The translations under genes were made by a program, and so were the position numbers. Positions 49,313-55,461 of a stretch of 55,461 nt of DNA are shown here, piece after piece (within the stretch, counting starts at the first letter, position 1; each line of letters begins with the position of its first letter). The notes below the pieces were generated by a model, which saw only the letters and a list, made by a program, of their open reading frames with translations, did not search any database and had not been told where the DNA came from. Source of the DNA: JAJDIA01 sp031555505 (GTDB taxonomy: Bacteria; Bacteroidota; Bacteroidia; Bacteroidales; Tannerellaceae). The stretch spans positions 1-55,461 of the forward strand of contig JAVBUH010000024.1 of assembly GCA_031555505.1 (NCBI GenBank), given 5' to 3'.

Positions 49313-52036
49313 ATGAGGATGATTACATATATGTACAAGAAAATAGTGCTGCTTTTTATTTTCCTGGGTTTCACCTACGGGATTGTCGCACAGGAAAGTG
49401 ACACTACGCGAGTTGAAGCACCGGCTGAAGTGCCGGTCATTTCTTATTCTTTGTCACCACGGAAGTATAAGATTGCAGATATCCAGATAACGGGTGTGAA
49501 CAAGGAACAATACCAGGATTTTACCCTGATCGGTTTTTCGGGGCTGGCTGTAGGCGACGAAGTGTCTATCCCTGAACCCGGAGGTGCGATTACGAATGCG
49601 GTAAAACGTTTTTGGAAGCATGGCCTGTTTTCGGATGTGAAGATCCTGGCCACTAAAATCGAAGGCGATAAGGTGTGGCTGGAAATCCAGTTGAAACAAC
49701 GCCCCCGTATTTCCGAAGTCACCTACCATGGTATCAAGAAGGGCGAACGGCAAGACCTGGAAGCAAAGCTTGGCTTGCGCAAAGGATACCAGATTACCCC
49801 GAACGTGATGGACCGTACCAAGACGCTGATCCAACGCTTCTTCGACGGGAAAGGGTTTAAGAACGTAGATGTCAATATCGTGGAAAAAGACGACCTGGCC
49901 AACGAAGGCCATGTAATGGTAGATATCTATATTGACAAGAATCAGAAAACGAAGATCAACCGCATTTACTTTGAAGGCAATGAAGCGCTCGCAGACCGCA
50001 CGCTGAAAAAGGCCATGAAGAAGACGAACGAAAAGTTCAACCTGAAAAACGACTTCAAGTCCAGTTGGTTGGAAATGTTCAGCACGAAGAAGTTCACCTC
50101 CGAAGAGTATGAGAACGATAAAAAGAACCTGATCGCCAAATATAACGAATTTGGTTACCGGGATGCCGTGTTGCTTTCCGACAGCGTGTCTAACTTCAAT
50201 GAAAAATCGGTGGATATCCATCTCAAGGTGGAAGAAGGCGACCAGTACTTCCTGAAAAGCGTCGCTTTTGTAGGTAACACCAAATATCCTTCCGAATACC
50301 TGGAAGCGGTACTGGGCATGAAAGCCGGTGAGGTGTATAACCAGAAAAAATTAGGCGAACGCCTCACTTCCGATGAAGATGCCGTGTCGAACGTCTATTT
50401 TAACAACGGCTACCTCTTCTTCCATGCCGATCCGGTGGAAGTGGAGATCGAAAACGATTCCATCGCCCTCGAAATCCGTATTATGGAAGGTGAGCAAGCT
50501 ACGATCAACCGGGTAATCATCAACGGTAACGACCGCCTGTATGAAGACATCGTGCGTCGCGAACTCCGCACCAAACCGGGGATGCTGTTCAGCCGCGAAG
50601 ACCTGATGCGTTCCGTGCGTGAATTGGCACAGATGGGACACTTCGACCCGGAAAACATGAATCCCGTGCCGCTGCCCGATCCGGAAAGCGGAACGGTGGA
50701 TATCGAATACAACCTTGTGTCTAAGGCCAACGACCAGGTAGAGTTCTCAGCCGGTTGGGGACAAACCGGGGTGATCGGTAAAATCAGTCTGCGTTTCACC
50801 AACTTCTCCATGAAAAACTTCCTGCATCCGAAGACGTATAAAGGAATCATCCCGCAGGGTGAAGGCCAGACGTTGACCCTGAGCGGACAGACCAACGGCC
50901 GTTACTACCAGGCTTACAGTGTGTCGTTCATGGATCCGTGGTTTGGCGGCAAACGTCCAAATACACTGTCAGTGACGGCTTATTTCTCCAAGCAGACCGA
51001 CGTGAGCAGCAGCTACCTGAGCAACAATATGTATAGTGGTATGTATGGCGGTGGTATGGGTTATCCGTATTCGGGCTATGGTGGCTATGGTGGCTATGGC
51101 GGCTATGGTGGTTACGGCGGCGGTTATAATAACTACGAACTGGCCTACAACCCCGACAAATACATCACCATGTTTGGTGCGGCTGTCGGTTATGGAAAAC
51201 GTTTGAGCTGGCCGGACGACTACTTCCAGTTCATGGCAACCCTCAACTACCAGATGTATACCATGAAAGACTGGGACTACTTCCTGGTGCAGAACGGGAC
51301 TTCACACAATATCAACCTCGAATTGATGTTGCAGCGCAGCTCTATCGACAACCCGCTCTATACCCGTAGCGGTTCGCAGTTTTCGCTCTCTGTGGCAGCT
51401 ACTCCTCCTTACTCATTGTGGGATGGAAAGGATTATGCCGCCATGAGCGACCAGGATCCGGGTAAGTTCAAGATGATCGAATACTACAAGACCAAGTTCA
51501 AAGCGAAGATATTCTCCCCCCTTGCCCCGCAAGGCGTGAAACGCACACCGGTGTTGATGACCCGTGTGGAATATGGATTCCTGGGCTTGTACGACCGCAA
51601 CAAGAAAACACCGTTTGAAACCTTCTATATGGGGGGCGACGGTATGAGCGGATATTCCAGCACATACGCTACGGAAACCATCGGTTTGCGTGGGTATGAG
51701 AACGGTAGTATTGCCGGTAACGGGGGTTACAGTTCGTACGGCTATGCCTATTCACGCCTCAGCATGGAGCTTCGCTATCCGTTTATCCTGGAGCCCTCGT
51801 CTACCATCTATGGGTTGGCTTTTGTGGAAGCAGGGAATGCCTGGCAGAAAATCACCGATTTCAATCCGTTCGATTTGAAACGTTCGGCCGGTCTCGGTGT
51901 GCGTATCTTCCTTCCGATGATCGGTTTGATGGGTATCGACTGGGCCTACGGGTTTGATGCGCCGAACTATGGCAATAACCGCCTGAAAAGCCGGAATGGT
52001 AGTGAGTTCCACTTTATTATCGGTCAGGAATTCTAA
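49313..52036 (+). CDS. Outer-membrane protein assembly factor BamA
   Basis: BamA folds and inserts beta-barrel proteins. The 907-residue protein has a signal peptide (about 7-27), five POTRA domains (about 50-470) and a C-terminal barrel ending QEF. The barrel carries the expected late motif GLRGYENG (about 790) in the conserved loop. A Gly/Tyr-rich insert with YGG repeats occupies about residues 574-605, in the position of an extracellular loop. ATG 49331 is an alternative start. It begins 5 bp after uppS and is followed by two OmpH genes. Confidence 0.93.
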   Translation: MRMITYMYKKIVLLFIFLGFTYGIVAQESDTTRVEAPAEVPVISYSLSPRKYKIADIQITGVNKEQYQDFTLIGFSGLAVGDEVSIPEPGGAITNAVKRFWKHGLFSDVKILATKIEGDKVWLEIQLKQRPRISEVTYHGIKKGERQDLEAKLGLRKGYQITPNVMDRTKTLIQRFFDGKGFKNVDVNIVEKDDLANEGHVMVDIYIDKNQKTKINRIYFEGNEALADRTLKKAMKKTNEKFNLKNDFKSSWLEMFSTKKFTSEEYENDKKNLIAKYNEFGYRDAVLLSDSVSNFNEKSVDIHLKVEEGDQYFLKSVAFVGNTKYPSEYLEAVLGMKAGEVYNQKKLGERLTSDEDAVSNVYFNNGYLFFHADPVEVEIENDSIALEIRIMEGEQATINRVIINGNDRLYEDIVRRELRTKPGMLFSREDLMRSVRELAQMGHFDPENMNPVPLPDPESGTVDIEYNLVSKANDQVEFSAGWGQTGVIGKISLRFTNFSMKNFLHPKTYKGIIPQGEGQTLTLSGQTNGRYYQAYSVSFMDPWFGGKRPNTLSVTAYFSKQTDVSSSYLSNNMYSGMYGGGMGYPYSGYGGYGGYGGYGGYGGGYNNYELAYNPDKYITMFGAAVGYGKRLSWPDDYFQFMATLNYQMYTMKDWDYFLVQNGTSHNINLELMLQRSSIDNPLYTRSGSQFSLSVAATPPYSLWDGKDYAAMSDQDPGKFKMIEYYKTKFKAKIFSPLAPQGVKRTPVLMTRVEYGFLGLYDRNKKTPFETFYMGGDGMSGYSSTYATETIGLRGYENGSIAGNGGYSSYGYAYSRLSMELRYPFILEPSSTIYGLAFVEAGNAWQKITDFNPFDLKRSAGLGVRIFLPMIGLMGIDWAYGFDAPNYGNNRLKSRNGSEFHFIIGQEF

Positions 52037-52054
52037 ATTAACGCAATTTAGTGG

Positions 52055-52082
52055 TTTGCATATAAACCCTGACTTATATTTG
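52055..52082 (+). promoter_or_regulatory. Promoter for the first ompH gene
   Basis: TTTG (52055-52058) and TATATTTG (52075-52082) form a -33/-7 pair with a 16-bp gap. The gene starts 34 bp later. Confidence 0.6.
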
Positions 52083-52116
52083 TAGTCATAAATGAAAATC
52101 ATTTAACACAAACAGT

Positions 52117-52632
52117 ATGAAAAAGACGATGATCGCAGGTGCGCTGCTGCTGCTTTGTACATTTGCCGGTACGGCACAGAAATTTGCGCTGATAGACATG
52201 GAATACATCCTGAGTAATATTCCATCGTATGAAATGACGAACGAACAACTTGGACAGTTGTCGAAGAAATGGCAGAATGAAGTGGAAGTGATCCAGCAGG
52301 AAGCCCAGAACATGTATAAAAGCTACCAGAGCGACCTTGTGTTCCTTTCGGCAGAAATGAAGACGAAGCGTGAAGAAGCCATCGTGCAAAAAGAACAGGA
52401 AGCCCAGGAACTGAAACGGAAATATTTCGGACCGGAAGGTGAACTGTACAAACGGCGCGAGAGCCTGATGAAACCGTTGCAAGACGAGATCTATACCGCC
52501 GTAAAGGATATCTCTGAAGATAAAGGCTATCAGTTGATTATAGACCGGGCCTCCGATATGAGTATTATCTTCGCGTCTCCCAAGATCGATATCAGTAATG
52601 AAGTATTGCTTAAGCTAGGATATTCAAAATAA
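52117..52632 (+). CDS. OmpH/Skp family periplasmic chaperone, copy 1
   Basis: Skp-type trimers hold unfolded outer-membrane proteins on the way to BamA. This 171-residue protein has a signal peptide (cleavage near TAQ, residue 21), then the small beta-core start KFALIDMEYILSNIP, long coiled-coil helices (about 40-125) rich in Glu, Lys and Gln, and the closing strand YQLIIDRASDMSIIFASP. It follows bamA and precedes a second copy, from which it is clearly divergent; the two may serve different clients or form mixed trimers. Confidence 0.9.
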   Translation: MKKTMIAGALLLLCTFAGTAQKFALIDMEYILSNIPSYEMTNEQLGQLSKKWQNEVEVIQQEAQNMYKSYQSDLVFLSAEMKTKREEAIVQKEQEAQELKRKYFGPEGELYKRRESLMKPLQDEIYTAVKDISEDKGYQLIIDRASDMSIIFASPKIDISNEVLLKLGYSK

Positions 52633-52637
52633 ATACG

Positions 52638-52645
52638 TACATTTG
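52638..52645 (+). promoter_or_regulatory. Bacteroidetes -7 promoter box for the second ompH gene
   Basis: TACATTTG matches TAnnTTTG. It begins 5 bp after the stop of the first ompH gene, so the second copy has its own promoter with a 58-nt leader. Confidence 0.6.
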
Positions 52646-52703
52646 TGCGCGTTAGAAAAACAGGTACAAGTACAAAATTAATAACAAGTAATTATAAAGA
52701 AAG

Positions 52704-53198
52704 ATGAAGAAACTTATTGCCTTGGTGGTATTGATGCTCCTCCCGTTGGGAGCTTTTGCGCAGGATAAAGTGGCATTTGTGTATACACAGGAAGTCATGG
52801 TTCTCATGCCTGAATATAAAGACATGCAGAAGAAACTGACCGATCTGGGAGAAAAGTACAGAAAAGAAGGTCAGCAGATTGATGAAGAATTCAAACGTAA
52901 ATATTCTGATTTCATTGCTCAGCAGGATTCACTGACTGAAAACATCCGTACCCGCAGAATGCAGGAATTGCAGGATATGCAGGATCGTTTGCAGAACTTC
53001 ATGCAGGTGGCCGAAGAAGATATGCAGAAACAACAGCAGACGCTGGTTGCTCCGATCCAGGACAAACTGCGCAACGCTATCAAAGTTGTAGGCGAAGAAA
53101 AGAGATACCTCTATATCATTGAGCCGGGCGCTCTGTTGTATATGGGTAGCAATGTGGAAGATGCCACACAGGCAGTGAAAACAAAGCTGGGTATTTAA
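52704..53198 (+). CDS. OmpH/Skp family periplasmic chaperone, copy 2
   Basis: This 164-residue protein has a signal peptide ending near AFAQ (residue 20), the core start KVAFVYTQEVMVLMPEYK, a long coiled coil (about 40-120) and a closing strand KRYLYIIEPGALLYMG. It is the same fold as the upstream copy but with its own promoter. In this phylum tandem ompH genes next to bamA and murI are usual. Its transcript ends at the hairpin at 53223-53255. Confidence 0.9.
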   Translation: MKKLIALVVLMLLPLGAFAQDKVAFVYTQEVMVLMPEYKDMQKKLTDLGEKYRKEGQQIDEEFKRKYSDFIAQQDSLTENIRTRRMQELQDMQDRLQNFMQVAEEDMQKQQQTLVAPIQDKLRNAIKVVGEEKRYLYIIEPGALLYMGSNVEDATQAVKTKLGI

Positions 53199-53222
53199 TC
53201 CCCCCTTTCGTAAACACATAGC

Positions 53223-53255
53223 AAGGATGTCTTTCGCAGGAAAGGCATCCTTTGT
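53223..53255 (+). terminator. Terminator between the second ompH gene and murI
   Basis: AAGGATGTCTTTC, loop GCAG and GAAAGGCATCCTT form a 13-bp stem with one T-G pair, followed by a short T-run. It ends 20 bp before murI. Confidence 0.7.
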
Positions 53256-53274
53256 CATATAAACAAGAAATATC

Positions 53275-54108
53275 ATGTATTCAGAAGCACCCGGACCGAT
53301 CGGTATTTTTGATTCCGGCTATGGTGGGCTCACCATTTTCAGCGATATCCGCCAAAGAATGCCGGCATACGACTATCTCTACCTGGGCGATAATGCCCGC
53401 GCCCCCTACGGTCCTCGTTCTTTCGAGGTGGTGTATCGCTTTACCCGGCAGGCGGTAGAGAAGCTGTTCGAGGCCGGTTGCCGGTTGGTGATCCTGGCCT
53501 GTAATACGGCTTCGGCCAAAGCGCTCCGCACCATTCAGCAAACCGACCTGCCCGGATGGGATCCGGCACGCCGGGTATTGGGTGTAATCCGCCCTACGGT
53601 GGAAGAGGTGGATGCACTCAGCCGCACCAAGCATGTAGGGGTACTGGGTACTACGGGGACGATCTCTTCCCACTCGTACACATTGGAAATCGGCAAAATG
53701 TTTCCGCATATTACCGTTACCGGGGAGGCTTGTCCTATATGGGTGCCGTTGGTCGAGAATAATGAGTTCAATTCGCCGGGTGCCGATTATTTTGTACGGA
53801 AGCATATTGATCACATCCTTTCGGCAGATCCACAGATCGATACCTTGCTACTCGGTTGTACACATTACCCCTTGTTGCTGGATAAGATTCGTCAGTATGT
53901 GCCGGCCGGGATATCCGTTATTGCACAGGGTACCTACGTGGCGGCCAGTCTGGCAGATTACCTGGTGCGTCATCCGGAAATGGAGGCCCGCCTGACACGG
54001 GGAGGGCATACCCGCTTTCTGACTACCGAATCGGCCGATAAATTTTCCGAAGCGGCGTCCATCTTCCTGCAAGATCGTATAGACGTAGAGCAAATACGTA
54101 TCGACTGA
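53275..54108 (+). CDS. Glutamate racemase MurI
   Basis: MurI makes D-glutamate for peptidoglycan. The 277-residue protein has the first catalytic region GIFDSGYGGLT (residues 10-20), the catalytic pair Cys76 in ACNTAS and Cys195 in LLGCTHYPL, and GDNARAPYG (38-46) in the substrate site. Length and motifs are standard. It is followed 9 bp later by a VanX-like dipeptidase, another wall-related gene, so both may be co-transcribed. Confidence 0.95.
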   Translation: MYSEAPGPIGIFDSGYGGLTIFSDIRQRMPAYDYLYLGDNARAPYGPRSFEVVYRFTRQAVEKLFEAGCRLVILACNTASAKALRTIQQTDLPGWDPARRVLGVIRPTVEEVDALSRTKHVGVLGTTGTISSHSYTLEIGKMFPHITVTGEACPIWVPLVENNEFNSPGADYFVRKHIDHILSADPQIDTLLLGCTHYPLLLDKIRQYVPAGISVIAQGTYVAASLADYLVRHPEMEARLTRGGHTRFLTTESADKFSEAASIFLQDRIDVEQIRID

Positions 54109-54117
54109 TACTTCCCT

Positions 54118-54786
54118 ATGCATAATCGTATCCTGATCACTTTTCTGCTTTTCTTTCCCGTTCTGTGGACGGCCAATGCCCAATTCAATGATGAAGCTTT
54201 GGCACGTAAAGGGCTGGTGGATGTGGCTCAATCAGACACTACCCTGTCAGTGAGCCTGCTGTATACGCATCCCGACAACTTTACGGGTGTTGTATTGTAT
54301 GAAGGGATCACGAAGGCCTGGTTGCGCCCCGAGGCTGCCGCCATGCTCGTCAAAGCGCAACAGGCGCTGAAAACAGAATACCCCGGCCGTTCCCTGATTA
54401 TTTATGATGCCGCCCGCCCGATGTCCGTACAGCGCCGGATGTGGGAACTTGCCCGGAAGGCGGGTAAGACCAACTATGTGAGCAATCCTGCCAGGGGCGG
54501 CGGCCTGCACAACTATGGCATGGCCGTAGACGTTTCCATCCTTGACGAACAAGGCCGTCCCCTGGATATGGGCACTGCCGTAGATCACTTTGGCGATGAA
54601 GCCCATACCGACAATGAATCCGCCTTATTGGCTACCGGCCGCATCACCCGTGCCGCCTACGACAACCGCCGGTTGCTGCGTCGCCTCATGCGCGGGGCCG
54701 GCTTCACCTCCATCCGTTACGAATGGTGGCATTTCAATGCCTGCACCCGCAGCCAGGCCATCGCCCGCTATCCCCTGATCGATTAA
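54118..54786 (+). CDS. VanX-like D-alanyl-D-alanine dipeptidase (peptidase M15D)
   Basis: The 222-residue enzyme has a signal peptide (about 1-21), so it acts outside the cytoplasm, unlike VanX in resistance operons. It carries YDAARP with Arg100, the zinc motif GGLHNYGMAVD with His131 and Asp138, and the catalytic YEWWHF with Glu202 and zinc ligand His205. The family cleaves D-Ala-D-Ala or similar dipeptides. Export and the place after murI favour peptidoglycan turnover, and no other van genes are seen, so antibiotic resistance is not suggested. Confidence 0.9.
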   Translation: MHNRILITFLLFFPVLWTANAQFNDEALARKGLVDVAQSDTTLSVSLLYTHPDNFTGVVLYEGITKAWLRPEAAAMLVKAQQALKTEYPGRSLIIYDAARPMSVQRRMWELARKAGKTNYVSNPARGGGLHNYGMAVDVSILDEQGRPLDMGTAVDHFGDEAHTDNESALLATGRITRAAYDNRRLLRRLMRGAGFTSIRYEWWHFNACTRSQAIARYPLID

Positions 54787-54860
54787 TAGCAGGTTCACTG
54801 TTATTACTTTCATACTCAGCCGGAAATGGAAGAGGACGTCATTCGAATTCCGCGAAACTT

Positions 54861-54896
54861 GAATGTGGGCTTGCTTCAAGTTCCGGCGTATGTGAA
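54861..54896 (+). repeat. 36-bp direct repeat, copy 1 (copy 2 at 55280-55315)
   Basis: Both copies begin GAATGTGG, contain GCTTCAAGTTCC and end GCGTATGTGAA. Two positions differ. The distance between copies is 419 bp. Confidence 0.75.
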
Positions 54897-54982
54897 GCAT
54901 CCTAACCCATGAAATGAACATATCAGGGTGATATCATAGCTTGTGTGAATGCCCGGTCACGGGCATCCTGTACGTAGCCGGG
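54892..54982 (+). repeat. 91-bp direct repeat, copy 1
   Basis: This block recurs at 55371-55461 with only two mismatches seen. It starts GTGAAGCATCCTAACCCATG and includes the hairpin ATGCCCG-GTCA-CGGGCAT (54949-54966) and the words TGTACGTAGCCGGG. The copies are 479 bp apart. Confidence 0.85.
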
Positions 54983-55007
54983 GGTACAGGCGAAGCCAAG
55001 CCCCCGG
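54949..55007. repeat. Inverted copy of the two-hairpin repeat
   Basis: ATGCCCG, loop GTCA, CGGGCAT (54949-54966) and then CCGGGGG (54978-54984) with CCCCCGG (55001-55007) around an inner GGC-GAA-GCC. Read on the minus strand this is the same two-element repeat as at 8890-8948, but both outer arms have an A-T pair changed to a G-C pair and the TGAY hairpin has new arms. Confidence 0.75.
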
Positions 55008-55032
55008 ACAGATGATTTTTATATGTTTTGTG

Positions 55033-55082
55033 TGCCGCGTCAGCGGTACCGTGTGGATAGACCGGCACCACTGACGTGGCGC
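55033..55082. repeat. Two TGAC-loop hairpins with different stems
   Basis: TGCCGC-GTCA-GCGGTA (55033-55048; TGAC loop on the minus strand) and GCACCAC-TGAC-GTGGCGC (55065-55082; one mismatched pair). Both belong to the TGAY-loop family. Confidence 0.6.
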
Positions 55083-55107
55083 AGGATTATAATGTACCAT
55101 CCATTGT

Positions 55108-55211
55108 CCAGGGGCTTGGCTTCGCCTGCACCCCTGGCTACCTACATGATGCCCCTGACGGGGCATTCGCCTGCACCCCTGGCTATGAACAGGATACCGC
55201 TGACGCGGTAT
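55108..55211 (+). repeat. Structured repeat cluster: one large and two TGAC-loop hairpins
   Basis: CCAGGGG (55108-55114) with CCCCTGG (55131-55137); ATGCCCC-TGAC-GGGGCAT (55149-55166); then a right-half copy of the large element (about 55167-55187) and ATACCGC-TGAC-GCGGTAT (55194-55211). The first two match the pair at 8890-8948 over almost their whole length. Confidence 0.8.
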
Positions 55212-55370
55212 TGTCGCTATGGACACGGCGATATATTCACATACTGACGAGTGTGAACATTCATATTCCGGCGAATGTGAATGTGGCCTTGCTTCAAGTT
55301 CCTGCGTATGTGAAAGCGGGCTGCTTCAAGTTCCGCAAAATCTGAAAGATCCGACGCAAACTAAGGGAAA

Positions 55371-55461
55371 GTGAAGCATCCTAACCCATGAAATGAACCT
55401 ATCAGGGTGATACCATAGCTTGTGTGAATGCCCGGTCACGGGCATCCTGTACGTAGCCGGG
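55371..55461 (+). repeat. 91-bp direct repeat, copy 2, cut by the window end
   Basis: This is the second copy of 54892-54982, with the same order of words and the ATGCCCG-GTCA-CGGGCAT hairpin at about 55428-55445. It continues beyond the last base of the window. Confidence 0.85.

Larger units (their letters stand above)
54787..55461. other. Gene-free, repeat-dense right edge
   Basis: No gene is supported after the VanX-like stop. The stretch is built from several repeat types: a 36-bp direct repeat (54861-54896 and 55280-55315), a 91-bp direct repeat (54892-54982 and 55371-55461, the second cut by the window end) and at least six hairpins (listed separately). GCTTCAAGTTCC occurs three times (54873, 55292, 55323). 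Short open frames crossing it are translations of repeats. Confidence 0.7.

Noticed and set aside
54118..54786. Vancomycin resistance determinant
   Set aside because: The VanX-like enzyme is exported and follows murI; there is no D-Ala-D-Lac ligase, VanH or VanRS nearby.
54957..55345. Several short open frames at the right edge
   Set aside because: All run through the hairpin and direct repeats on one or the other strand and encode repeat-derived peptides.

Overview
The window reads as a chromosomal segment from a strictly or mainly anaerobic member of the Bacteroidales, closest in gene content to Bacteroides/Parabacteroides/Tannerella. The reasons are: promoters of the Bacteroidetes type (TAnnTTTG at -7) ahead of many genes and few Shine-Dalgarno sites; lineage families such as DUF5686, DUF3857, DUF4827, DUF6089 and DUF6242; OmpH-type chaperones beside bamA; menaquinone genes; and pentahaem nitrite reductase. 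The genus is an inference. About 50 protein genes and one tRNA are supported. Nothing in the window looks like a phage, plasmid or insertion sequence.

Layout. (1) 0.4-2.8 kb: a DUF5686 outer-membrane protein. (2) 2.8-8.9 kb: a nitrite-ammonification block: an iron-sulfur protein divergent from a Crp-family regulator, then nrfH, nrfA, two System II cytochrome c maturation genes (resB, ccsA) and a YgbA_NO family gene. (3) 8.9-9.5 kb: gene-free DNA packed with hairpin repeats, then ndk on the minus strand. (4) 10.1-18.9 kb: a menaquinone operon: a HAD-hotdog fusion (probable DHNA-CoA thioesterase), menF, menD, menB and a menC-menE fusion. It is interrupted between menB and menC by an AT-richer, separately promoted pair encoding an OLD/AAA-type ATPase and a TOPRIM-like (DUF4276-like) protein, which resembles a defence cassette. 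(5) 19-25.8 kb: two DUF3857/transglutaminase-like secreted proteins, a Gly/Tyr/Ser/Arg-rich secreted protein and an OmpP1/FadL-type porin. (6) 26-33.2 kb: an ECF sigma factor with a 61-residue follower, then rpe, comEC-like, nrnA-like, DUF4827 and glmM, facing argB and a NUDIX gene. (7) 33.3-33.9 kb: tRNA-Gly(CCC) and a 23-bp-period hairpin array. (8) 33.9-42.5 kb, minus strand: an ABC ATPase, two copies of an A-B permease pair, an NtrC-type regulator and its histidine kinase, with a sigma-54 promoter and a probable enhancer palindrome upstream. (9) 42.8-46.2 kb: two small secreted paralogues, then a Tat-exported oxidoreductase and a sugar isomerase-like protein. (10) 46.4-54.8 kb: the envelope-biogenesis block DUF6242, DUF6089, uppS, bamA, two ompH/skp genes, murI and a VanX-like dipeptidase. 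(11) 54.8-55.5 kb: gene-free repeat-dense DNA.

How the parts fit. Menaquinol made by block 4 is the expected electron donor to NrfH, which passes electrons to NrfA; resB and ccsA would attach the haems, and the Crp-family regulator is a likely controller through a palindrome 52 bp before nrfH. The strongest candidates for something new are the ATPase/TOPRIM pair inside the menaquinone operon, the one-polypeptide MenC-MenE fusion, the sigma-54 operon with its duplicated permease pair, and hairpin repeats whose stems differ between copies but stay complementary.
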